A DNA stretch of 8,221 bases from an uncultured Chlamydiae bacterium (lineage in GTDB: Bacteria > Chlamydiota > Chlamydiia > Chlamydiales > SM23-39), in contig CAIPFQ010000142.1 in the NCBI GenBank assembly GCA_903864395.1, positions 1-8,221 of the forward strand, written 5' to 3'. Position numbers and translations under genes: made by a program. Below are positions 1 to 6,420 of the stretch, piece by piece (the stretch's first letter is position 1; each line of letters opens with the position of its first letter). The notes under the pieces were generated by a model. It worked only from the letters and a program-made list of their open reading frames with translations, did no database searches and had not been told where the DNA came from.

Positions 1-138
1 ACTAATAATGAGATACTTACAAAAACTAAAATCACCATAGAGCCTGACTTTTTAAGCGGTTGATTGTGAATAGTTTGCGAAAGTAAAAAATCACGATCAA
101 GTCACTGAACTTGGGTTAGCGAAAAAGGACCAAAGCCA

Positions 139-267
139 ATGGGCAGGCTGATCTTGTCAATGGCAAGTAGGGTCGGTGAACGACCGACCGAGTCACTTGT
201 AGCCACTGCGTTTGAACAAATCAAAGAACATGATGTTAACGAGTGGCTAAAGAATGCTTTTTGTTAA
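139..267 (+). CDS. Small hypothetical protein or gene remnant (42 aa)
   Basis: The ATG is preceded by AAGGA at 125-129, 9 nt upstream, which is a good ribosome binding site. The frame runs 42 codons to TAA. The product has a short basic N-terminus (MGRLILSMASRVGERPTES) followed by a stretch that would form an amphipathic helix and ends in NEWLKNAFC. The frame is open upstream only from 109. A weak promoter could be TTGATT (60-65) with TAAAAA (84-89), 18 nt apart. I do not recognise the protein. It could be a real small gene, or the last part of a decayed gene such as a transposase. A 7-bp hairpin lies inside it. The protein-like composition and binding site argue for coding; the short length argues against. 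Confidence 0.35.
   Translation: MGRLILSMASRVGERPTESLVATAFEQIKEHDVNEWLKNAFC
171..189. repeat. Perfect 7-bp inverted repeat (hairpin)
   Basis: GGTCGGT (171-177) and ACCGACC (183-189) are perfectly complementary around a 5-nt loop. No T-run follows on either side, so it is not an intrinsic terminator. It lies inside the small reading frame at 139-267, where it would encode part of the Arg/Glu/Pro-rich segment. It may be an operator, an mRNA structure or chance. Confidence 0.5.
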
Positions 268-316
268 ATGGATTTTTGGAAGAGAAATGGAATCGTTTTC
301 ATAGAGTGATTTCAGA

Positions 317-1222
317 CTATTGCTGACACGCCAGGGTTAAAGCGCTCCAGCTAATATTGTCCTCCGTCGTTCTGGCAAAAACGAGATCTCCGAGCCCTTG
401 CGATACGTGGCTAGAATCCACAGTCAGCCAGAGACAGGAGCCCACAGCGAAAAGAAGAGGAGAGACCCAGACAATGGGACAATAGATAGCAACTAACATA
501 GCAATCACCCCTAAAAGCGCAATCCCAATCATAGCCACTTGTTTTGCAATCTGCTTCATGTTTTCTCGTTTTGCTTCCTGAACTAGCGTATGCTTGTCCT
601 GGAGTTTATCAAGAGCGAGTGTCGGAATTGTGGAAGTAGCCACTTCGCACATCCTCTGACAAACAAGCTTACTTGAGGAAGCCGAAATTTCTTCCAATGC
701 TGCTTCATCTTTCAACAGCGTATAAAGTATTATACTAGAATCATTTAAGCGAGCGCGAAACTTTAAATCTTGGATCAATTTATAAGTTGCGAAAACAATG
801 ATTAGACCATATAAAACAAGGCCAGCCACAGTCCCGACTACACCTGCAATAGCCAAAACGAGAACGCTCGTAGAGGCATAAGCTGCAATCATAGCCCCTC
901 CCATCGTCATGAACGAAAGACCTAAAACACAAGTTCCTAAATGTTTTATGAGTCCTTTTCCATCTAAATCCTTTTCTGTAGCTATTTTATATGCTGCGTA
1001 ACCGAATATTCGCGTGCCCGTTACAATCGATATAGCACCGCCAGCGATCCCAAACCCAATAATAGACTGAAAAGCCACGGAAGTGGCAAGCATGCTATTG
1101 CGAACAACCGATAAAATATCGCTAGTGATGTTCACACCCTCAATAAGGGGTGCCGTACGACCTTCTGACTCCTTAAGAGTCTTGATATATGCACCAAGAT
1201 TAACTTCACCGTAACTAGTCAT
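317..1222 (-). CDS. Multi-pass membrane protein, Inc-like, paralogue of the 2173-3135 product
   Basis: A 301-aa protein of unknown function. Hydrophobic stretches lie at about residues 45-80, 94-118, 118-148 and 228-268, arranged as paired lobes with short turns. Between them is a polar, largely helical segment of about 80 residues (150-227) with Lys/Glu-rich ends. No cleavable signal peptide is evident. The C-terminal part (EAKRE near 216-220, VAIYCPI near 244-250, SPLLFAVGSC near 254-263, then SQ.LGD) is nearly the same as in the gene upstream of xerD, so the two are paralogues. Bilobed hydrophobic hairpins are the hallmark of chlamydial inclusion-membrane proteins secreted by type III secretion; assigning this protein to that class is an inference from topology. 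The ATG has AGGCGG about 7 nt upstream. The gene has its own promoter at 1248-1276. No clear terminator follows its TAG. Confidence 0.8.
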   Translation of the reverse strand: MTSYGEVNLGAYIKTLKESEGRTAPLIEGVNITSDILSVVRNSMLATSVAFQSIIGFGIAGGAISIVTGTRIFGYAAYKIATEKDLDGKGLIKHLGTCVLGLSFMTMGGAMIAAYASTSVLVLAIAGVVGTVAGLVLYGLIIVFATYKLIQDLKFRARLNDSSIILYTLLKDEAALEEISASSSKLVCQRMCEVATSTIPTLALDKLQDKHTLVQEAKRENMKQIAKQVAMIGIALLGVIAMLVAIYCPIVWVSPLLFAVGSCLWLTVDSSHVSQGLGDLVFARTTEDNISWSALTLACQQ

Positions 1223-1247
1223 AACACACCGCCTGTTTACAGCATTT

Positions 1248-1276
1248 ATTATATAATAATAATGAATTTAAGTCAA
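1248..1276 (-). promoter_or_regulatory. Sigma70-type promoter for the 301-aa membrane protein
   Basis: On the minus strand TTGACT (1276-1271) is followed after exactly 17 nt by TATAAT (1253-1248). The predicted start of transcription is near 1241, giving a leader of about 18 nt before the ATG at 1222. This is the best promoter match in the window. It implies that the gene downstream of xerD can be expressed independently of xerD. Confidence 0.75.
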
Positions 1277-1296
1277 ACTATATATTATCGTTAATA

Positions 1297-2163
1297 TTAT
1301 GGTCTTGGATGAAATTGATGGAAGGCTTCTTGAACACGAGAGCCTGTAACATGGGTATAGCGATCTGTTGAGCCAATATCGGCGTGACCTAGCATCTCTT
1401 GAATCAAGCGCAGATCCGCCCCATTTTCCAGAAGATGGGTGGCAAACGAGTGGCGCAGCGTATGGGGGGAGATAGACCTCGCAATCCCTGCCGCTTTTGC
1501 ATAATGCTTGACTCTCCCCCATACGGTGACTCGATCGAGAGGGCGTCCCCGAAGCGAGGTAAACAGCAAGGCGTCCTTTTCCCTCGCCTCTCCCCGAAAC
1601 CCTATCAAATAGGCGTCCACGGCCACAATAGCCCGCCTTCCTACAGGAACGAGCCTCTCTCGATTCCCCTTTCCCAAGATTTTGACAAAACGGTCATCGA
1701 GGCTGGAGATTTTAAGAGCGCAAAGCTCCGACACCCGCATGCCTGTGGCATAAAGCAATTCTAAAATGGCTCGGTCCCTGACACCTATGCAATCCCCCTC
1801 CCCTGGCTGATCCAGGAGGCGATCAACCTCCTCGGGAGTCATTACCTCAGGGATCAATTGCCAGATTTTAGGCATATCGAGATGTTGGCTCGGATCGGAA
1901 GCAATAACCCCTTCTTTCTTTAAAAAACGAAAAAATACTTTAATCGCCACCAAAGCTCGGCATACAGAAGCGCTGGCCAATCCCTTTGTTTTCAAATGCG
2001 ATAAAAAAGAAAGAAAATTTTTTAAAGAGACGGCTTTCCAGTCTGTAAGAGACAAGGTAGAGGCGAAAGAAAAAACGTCTCGACCATAAGCTTCAACGGT
2101 CAGAGGAGAGAGCCCTCTTTCGCAACGAAGATAATTGAGAAAGTCATTGATTTCAGTGCGCAC
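1297..2163 (-). CDS. xerD: Tyrosine recombinase XerD
   Basis: A 288-aa site-specific recombinase of the XerC/XerD family, normal length for the family. Residues 1-90 form the SAM-like core-binding domain (NDFLNYLRCERGLSPLTVEAY). The catalytic domain follows, with Arg143 (ATGMRVSEL), Lys165 (GKGNRER), His234 and Arg237 (SPHTLRHSFATH), His260 (MLGHADIGSTD) and the nucleophile Tyr269 (RYTHV). All active-site residues are present. The C-terminal HQFHPRP tail is typical of XerD rather than XerC. XerD works with XerC at dif to resolve chromosome dimers and is activated by FtsK at the septum. The start is GTG; no in-frame ATG fits the conserved N-terminus. It begins 9 nt after the upstream membrane-protein stop and lacks a clear Shine-Dalgarno, which suggests translational coupling. 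GSTDRYTHV replaces the more usual STTQ.YTHV. Confidence 0.93.
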   Translation of the reverse strand: MRTEINDFLNYLRCERGLSPLTVEAYGRDVFSFASTLSLTDWKAVSLKNFLSFLSHLKTKGLASASVCRALVAIKVFFRFLKKEGVIASDPSQHLDMPKIWQLIPEVMTPEEVDRLLDQPGEGDCIGVRDRAILELLYATGMRVSELCALKISSLDDRFVKILGKGNRERLVPVGRRAIVAVDAYLIGFRGEAREKDALLFTSLRGRPLDRVTVWGRVKHYAKAAGIARSISPHTLRHSFATHLLENGADLRLIQEMLGHADIGSTDRYTHVTGSRVQEAFHQFHPRP

Positions 2164-2172
2164 ATAGAGAGC

Positions 2173-3135
2173 TTATCCCACATCTGAACGATTTGTCCAA
2201 AAATTTTTTTCCGCCTCGCTTCTTTGGAAAAAGAAATCGCCCAATGTTTGCGAACAATAGTTGGAATCTGTCGTCAAAAAGACGCAAGAGCCCACGGCAA
2301 AAAGAAGGGGGGAGAGCCACAAGATAGGGCAATAAATAGCCACTAAAAGCCCCACCACGCTGACAATAGAGGCGGCAATGACAGCGCACTGTTTAGCCAC
2401 CGTCTTCCAGCTCTCTCGCTTCGCCTCAGCGATCAAAGATTTAAAATTGTCTGTAGAGGAATCTTCTTTTATTAGATCTTTTAGCACCGTTAAGCAAACC
2501 TTTTCGCTGGAGCAAGCAGAAAATTCGTCCAATCGTTCAGCAATTTCTAGTGACGTTTTGCCGCCGAGCTTAGTTTTTAGCTGGTTTCCTAGATCATTCT
2601 GTTCCCTCAGCATCCCGTCGAGCTCTCGACTCAAAATCCAAGCTTTTAGCGCTCCATGCATAGCAACAGCAATGATAATCCCTGACACAATAAAACAGGC
2701 GATATTGATCACTAAGCCCGAAAAGAAAAGAACAGGGGCAGTGGAAGAGCTATCAAATACGAAGAGCGCCAATCCCATCACAATAAGAGCGATCCCCAAG
2801 ACAAATTCCCCTACTTGCTGCAATAGAGTCATCCAGGTTATCCCACCACTACTTTCTTGCGTTTTAGAAAGAACCGAATAAAGAGTGTTAATCCCAGACA
2901 AAATTTTTAATACAGCTCCAGCAATGCCAAATCCAGTGACAATATTTCGACACACGCCAGCGCCTAGTCGTAAGGCCGAAATAGCTATCGCTGTCGTATT
3001 GCGACAAACCGAAAAACAATCGTTCACAATCGTCGTGTACTCCACAACTCTTTTGCGAGAAACAGATTTAGGACGATCCAGGATCCAGGACTGATATGAT
3101 CCCACTAAAGAAACCTGAGTCTCCGTCCCTACCAT
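2173..3135 (-). CDS. Multi-pass membrane protein, Inc-like, upstream of xerD
   Basis: A 320-aa protein of unknown function and paralogue of the product at 317-1222. Hydrophobic stretches lie at about residues 46-90, 103-127, 133-160 and 246-287. A charged helical segment (about 165-245) separates the two lobes. The shared signature covers GFGIAG (68-73), EAKRES (237-242), LLVAIYCPI (263-271), SPLLFAVGSC (275-284) and SQTLGD (295-300). It is Cys-rich for its size. No signal peptide is evident. The start ATG has an excellent binding site (AGAGGGTGG, about 6 nt upstream). The stop lies 9 nt before xerD, so the two are likely cotranscribed. Paired hydrophobic lobes resemble chlamydial inclusion-membrane proteins; this is inferred from topology, and an ordinary inner-membrane protein is the alternative. 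Confidence 0.82.
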   Translation of the reverse strand: MVGTETQVSLVGSYQSWILDRPKSVSRKRVVEYTTIVNDCFSVCRNTTAIAISALRLGAGVCRNIVTGFGIAGAVLKILSGINTLYSVLSKTQESSGGITWMTLLQQVGEFVLGIALIVMGLALFVFDSSSTAPVLFFSGLVINIACFIVSGIIIAVAMHGALKAWILSRELDGMLREQNDLGNQLKTKLGGKTSLEIAERLDEFSACSSEKVCLTVLKDLIKEDSSTDNFKSLIAEAKRESWKTVAKQCAVIAASIVSVVGLLVAIYCPILWLSPLLFAVGSCVFLTTDSNYCSQTLGDFFFQRSEAEKNFWTNRSDVG

Positions 3136-3199
3136 GAAAAACCACCCTCTTACCCCATCTATTTTACTACAACAGATGAATTGATTCCTAACTTAATAA

Positions 3200-3229
3200 A
3201 TTATATCAACGAAAAAATACTTGAATCAT
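3200..3229 (-). promoter_or_regulatory. Candidate promoter for the 320-aa membrane protein and xerD
   Basis: A perfect TATAAT on the minus strand (3205-3200) has ATGATT (3229-3224) 18 nt upstream as a weak -35. Transcription would start near 3193, giving a leader of about 58 nt to the ATG at 3135. It lies in the AT-rich divergent region shared with adk. Confidence 0.5.
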
Positions 3230-3257
3230 TTGAGAAATATCTTCATACAGAAGGGAT

Positions 3258-3262
3258 ATGAA
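3258..3262. repeat. Target-site duplication, left copy (ATGAA)
   Basis: ATGAA directly left of the element is repeated at 3436-3440, where it forms the first bases of adk. The left copy follows a purine-rich AGAAGGG (3249-3255) that may be the original adk ribosome binding site, though the 2-nt spacing is tight. Reading from the left ATG now enters the element and stops at 3351-3353 after 31 codons, out of frame with adk. Confidence 0.65.
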
Positions 3263-3435
3263 CTTGAGTTTCCTAAATTTTTGGCTTGACAGATCCGTTC
3301 TCGGGGAGACGGCTGCAAGGAGCCCCCAGGGAACCCGATGCAGCCAACTCTGAAACGGGTTGGCGAAGCAGGGCTACACCGCAGATGTCCGCCGAAATCG
3401 GGAAATGTCAAGTCAAAAATTTGGGAAACTCAAGG
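3263..3435. mobile_element. MITE-like element, 173 bp, inserted at the adk start codon
   Basis: The left end (3263-3291) and right end (3406-3434) are 29-bp inverted repeats that match at 27 of 29 positions, reading CTTGAGTTTCC inward from each side. The interior is GC-richer and folds into further hairpins: GGCTGC (3311-3316) with GCAGCC (3340-3345), and CCAAC (3344-3348) with GTTGG (3359-3363). A 5-bp direct repeat ATGAA flanks it (3258-3262 and 3436-3440), as expected for a target-site duplication; one extra G at 3435 lies between the right repeat and the duplication. There is no transposase gene, so it would need an enzyme supplied in trans. Short open frames inside it on both strands share the peptide KNLGNS only because the ends are palindromic. 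The family is not recognised. Confidence 0.8.
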
Positions 3436-4065
3436 ATGAATGTAAAAGAGCTAACACCTGAGGCCAGAGCGCCTTTTCGATCGATTCTTATTTTTGGCCC
3501 GCCAGGCTCTGGCAAGGGAACTTTAGGAAAATTTCTTAGTAGCGCAGGCAACCATTTTCATCTTTCTTCTGGGGATATTTTTCGGGGGCTTTCGCCCGAG
3601 TCTCCTGCGGGGAGGCTTTATCACAGTTATGCAACGAAGGGACATCTTCTGCCCGATGAAGCGACCCTCCAAATTTGGCACCATTATGTGGGAGGGCTGA
3701 TTGCGACAAACCGCTACTTCCCCTCGCAACAGCTTTTGCTCCTCGACGGCATACCGAGAACCGTGCGTCAAGCAGAACTTTTGGAAAAACATATTCATAT
3801 CGAAAAGGTGATCGTCTTAGACATCCTAGATACAGAGGCTCTCATCCAACGCATCCAAAGACGCGCTTTTTTAGAAAAAAGAGCCGATGACATGGACACA
3901 GAAATTCTCAAAACAAGACTCGAAGTGTATGAGCGCGAGACGCGACAACTCCTGCAACATTACCCTAAGAAGGTTATGGTTCATTTCAATGCCAGTCAAA
4001 AACCTCTCGAAGTATTGCGCGATGTTCTGGTCAGTCTCTCTCAGGTATTGACAAAAACTCCATAG
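3436..4065 (+). CDS. adk: Adenylate kinase (short-LID form)
   Basis: A 209-aa nucleoside monophosphate kinase that converts AMP and ATP to two ADP in the cytoplasm. The P-loop GPPGSGKGT is at residues 21-29, the AMP-site segment HLSSGDIFR at 42-50 with Arg50, and DGIPRT at 104-109 (usually DGFPRT). The LID region is RR..LEKRADD (142-152), followed directly by the RLEVYERET helix. The roughly 27-residue zinc-type LID of long bacterial Adk is absent, so this is the short form. The family assignment is firm; specificity for AMP rather than UMP/CMP is inferred. The ATG at 3436 matches the expected N-terminus. AAGG abuts it with no spacing, while GGGA (3423-3426) from the inserted element lies 9 nt upstream. 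The frame stays open into the element, so starts at ATG 3385 or TTG 3286 would add 17 or 50 residues. lysS follows after 32 nt. Confidence 0.9.
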   Translation: MNVKELTPEARAPFRSILIFGPPGSGKGTLGKFLSSAGNHFHLSSGDIFRGLSPESPAGRLYHSYATKGHLLPDEATLQIWHHYVGGLIATNRYFPSQQLLLLDGIPRTVRQAELLEKHIHIEKVIVLDILDTEALIQRIQRRAFLEKRADDMDTEILKTRLEVYERETRQLLQHYPKKVMVHFNASQKPLEVLRDVLVSLSQVLTKTP

Positions 4066-4097
4066 AGAGAATAACTTACTGGAAAAAAGAGTGTGCC

Positions 4098-5675
4098 ATG
4101 CTCATCCCAGATTACCACAAAACTGAAGAATTTCAGAACCGCAGTCGAAAACTTGCAGAAATTAGGCATTTAGGGGTAGAACCATATCCCCATCAATTTC
4201 CACCCACCCACAAGATCGATGCCATTGCAGCGGGCAAGGAGGAGAAGGAAATTGGGCATTACGACGATGCCGCTTCAGGAAGTACAAAGAGCGTTATCAT
4301 TTCAGGGCGGCTCGTCTTGTTCCGTCCCATGGGAAAAAATATTTTTGCTCAAATTCAAGATGAGACAGGGCGCATTCAGGTGCTTTTTAATCGCGATCTA
4401 TCAAAGATTTTTGGATTTTCCCCCACAGAAGAGCTATCTCACCTTAAATTCATCGAGAAAAAACTCGATCTCGGCGATATTTTAGGGATCGAAGGACATC
4501 TTTTCATAACACAAAAGGGGGAGCTCACTGTTTTTGCAAAAACAACGACGCTCTTAGCCAAATCTCTTCTCCCTCTTCCCGATAAGCATAGCGGTTTAAC
4601 GGACAAAGGCACTTTGTATCGCAAGCGATGGCTCGATCTGATTATTCATCCCGACTCTTTAGCTAAATTTCGGCTGCGCTCTAAAATTCTTTTCGCCTTG
4701 CGCAAGTATTTTGGAGAGGCGGGCTTTGACGAAGTAGAAACGCCTGTCCTGCAAAATATTTATGGAGGCGCAAGCGCGCGTCCTTTTTCGACGCATCTTC
4801 ACGCACTCCATCAAGACGTGTTTTTGCGGATTGCTTTAGAGATTTCTTTGAAAAAGCTGATTGTAGGCGGAATGCAAAAAATTTATGAAATCGGCAAAAA
4901 TTTTCGCAATGAAGGGATTGATAAGACACATAATCCAGAGTTCACAATGTTGGAAGCTTATGCTGTCGGCTGGGATTATCGGGATATGATGGCGTTTACG
5001 GAAACTCTTTTTGAAACCCTTGCGCTGGAATTATTTGGCGATACAAAACTTCGTTTTACCCCTGCGGATGAGGCGACGGCCGTTGTGATCGATCTCAAGG
5101 CGCCGTGGAAGCGGGTCTCGATGAAAGAGGCCATTCGAATCTATGGCGGCATCGATGTCGATCCGATGAGCGATGAGGCGATGCGCGAGCGATTGCTGCA
5201 AGAGACGCATATTGATCCGAAGGGCGTAAAAGGGGCTCCGCGAGGCGCGCTCATCGCGATGCTTTTTGAAGAATTTGCTGAAAGGCATTTGATTGAGCCG
5301 CATCATATCATCGACCATCCGATCGAAACAACACCGCTTTGCAAATTGCATCGCGATCCACATTTACGCAAAGAAGGACTCGTTGAACGTTTTGAAAGCT
5401 TTATTTTGGGACGCGAGATGTGCAATTCCTATACAGAACTCAACGATCCGGAACTGCAAAGAAAACTCCTTTTAGAGCAAGCGGAGAAAAGGGAAAAAGG
5501 CGATGTAGAGGCAGCCCCCCTGGATGAGGAATTTATCGAAGCGATTTGTCAAGGAATGCCTCCTACAGGTGGCGTTGGGATCGGCATTGATCGACTTGTC
5601 ATGCTGTTGACGGGTGCGGAATCGATTCGCGATGTCCTCTTTTTTCCCATCATGCGCCCTGAAGAACATGCTTGA
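4098..5675 (+). CDS. lysS: Lysyl-tRNA synthetase, class II
   Basis: A 525-aa enzyme that charges tRNA-Lys with lysine in the cytoplasm. The N-terminal OB-fold anticodon-binding domain covers about residues 67-155 (VIISGRLVLFRPMGKN and GRIQVLF). The class II catalytic core follows: motif 1 around 205-217 (GFDEVETPVL), the lysine-site segment GGASARPFSTH (223-233), motif 2 FRNEGIDKTHNPEFT (269-283) and motif 3 GVGIGIDRLVML (492-503). REMCNSYTELNDP (439-451) is also characteristic. Length is normal for the family, and all key motifs are intact. The ATG at 4098 has AAGAG about 6 nt upstream and lies 32 nt after adk, so the two are probably cotranscribed. The last 8 nt overlap the start of the restriction gene. 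GC rises from about 40% in the first half to near 60% around 5100-5280 in my samples. Confidence 0.96.
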   Translation: MLIPDYHKTEEFQNRSRKLAEIRHLGVEPYPHQFPPTHKIDAIAAGKEEKEIGHYDDAASGSTKSVIISGRLVLFRPMGKNIFAQIQDETGRIQVLFNRDLSKIFGFSPTEELSHLKFIEKKLDLGDILGIEGHLFITQKGELTVFAKTTTLLAKSLLPLPDKHSGLTDKGTLYRKRWLDLIIHPDSLAKFRLRSKILFALRKYFGEAGFDEVETPVLQNIYGGASARPFSTHLHALHQDVFLRIALEISLKKLIVGGMQKIYEIGKNFRNEGIDKTHNPEFTMLEAYAVGWDYRDMMAFTETLFETLALELFGDTKLRFTPADEATAVVIDLKAPWKRVSMKEAIRIYGGIDVDPMSDEAMRERLLQETHIDPKGVKGAPRGALIAMLFEEFAERHLIEPHHIIDHPIETTPLCKLHRDPHLRKEGLVERFESFILGREMCNSYTELNDPELQRKLLLEQAEKREKGDVEAAPLDEEFIEAICQGMPPTGGVGIGIDRLVMLLTGAESIRDVLFFPIMRPEEHA

Positions 5676-6420
5676 AAACAGGAAATACGGACTTGAATTC
5701 ATTAGCGATCGCGATATTTACGAACATGTTAAGCACACGGTTTTACAATATCGCTTTGAAATTGATCTTGATCGATTCACAGAAAATATCATTGATCCAA
5801 TAAAATTGACTTTCGATTCCATTGTATATCAACGCTCTATTCGAGATGTTTTGGAAGGTGAAATTTCTAGACAGCTCGATAAGAGCAACACAAACCAGAT
5901 AGGTTACTTTCATGAAAATATCTTTAAATACATCAATCCTGAATGGATCGTTCCTAAAAAAGGTTACGACATAATCAATGAGAAAGAATTTATCTATGTA
6001 GAAATAAAGAATAAATACAATACGATGAATTCTTCTTCAGCGCAAAAAATCTATATTTCAATGCAGAACACAATCCTCAAGAATCCAAAAGCAAAATGCC
6101 TTCTTGTAGAAGTTCTTGCTAAAAACAGTCAAGACGTACCGTGGGAACCATCTGTCGATGGAGTCTCCATGAGTGACAACAGAATTCGTCGAATGTCGAT
6201 CGATAAATTCTACGAACTGGTGACAAAAGACCCTCTTGCTTTTAAAAATCTCTGCCTCGCTCTTCCTAAAATTATCGAAGATGTTGTACAAGAAACACAA
6301 CCCTCAAAGAAAGCGAACACAGTGATTGATGATCTCCAGAAGCTTGGAAAAGACATGCTGAAAAGCATTTACTGGCTCTCATTTAAGAACTACGAGGGTT
6401 TTGATGATTTTCGCGCATGA
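5668..6420 (+). CDS. Type II restriction endonuclease, Eco47II family (predicted GGNCC)
   Basis: A 250-aa protein. The PD-(D/E)XK nuclease core is visible as IGYFHENIF (78-86, Glu83), KGYDIINE (98-105, Asp101) and FIYVEIKNKYNTMNSSSA (108-125), with Glu112 and Lys114 as the likely metal-binding and catalytic residues. The IKNK.NTMNSSSA stretch is characteristic of the Eco47II family, whose founding member recognises GGNCC. The family call is from memory of these motifs, and the exact target is inferred. The ATG at 5668 overlaps the lysS stop by 8 nt (ATGCTTGA), with only GAAGAA just upstream, so translation is probably coupled to lysS. An upstream in-frame ATG at 5614 would lie deep inside lysS and is unlikely. 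The 3' end overlaps the methyltransferase by 17 nt. GC sampled at 27-40% is lower than in lysS, consistent with transfer. Confidence 0.87.
   Translation: MLENRKYGLEFISDRDIYEHVKHTVLQYRFEIDLDRFTENIIDPIKLTFDSIVYQRSIRDVLEGEISRQLDKSNTNQIGYFHENIFKYINPEWIVPKKGYDIINEKEFIYVEIKNKYNTMNSSSAQKIYISMQNTILKNPKAKCLLVEVLAKNSQDVPWEPSVDGVSMSDNRIRRMSIDKFYELVTKDPLAFKNLCLALPKIIEDVVQETQPSKKANTVIDDLQKLGKDMLKSIYWLSFKNYEGFDDFRA

Noticed and set aside
1399..1764. Plus-strand open frame of 121 codons inside xerD
   Set aside because: It is antisense to the catalytic region of an intact xerD and shows no independent coding signal.
3286..3314. TTGACA in the left inverted repeat as a -35 for adk
   Set aside because: At 17 nt downstream the sequence is ACGGCT, with no resemblance to a -10, so I see no promoter here.
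3311..3363. Paired hairpins in the element as a riboswitch for adk
   Set aside because: They are internal to a transposon-like element and match no riboswitch class; they are better explained as element structure.
3226..3411. Minus-strand 61-codon frame across the mobile element
   Set aside because: It exists because the inverted repeats keep frames open on both strands; the shared KNLGNS peptide on both strands is a palindrome artefact.
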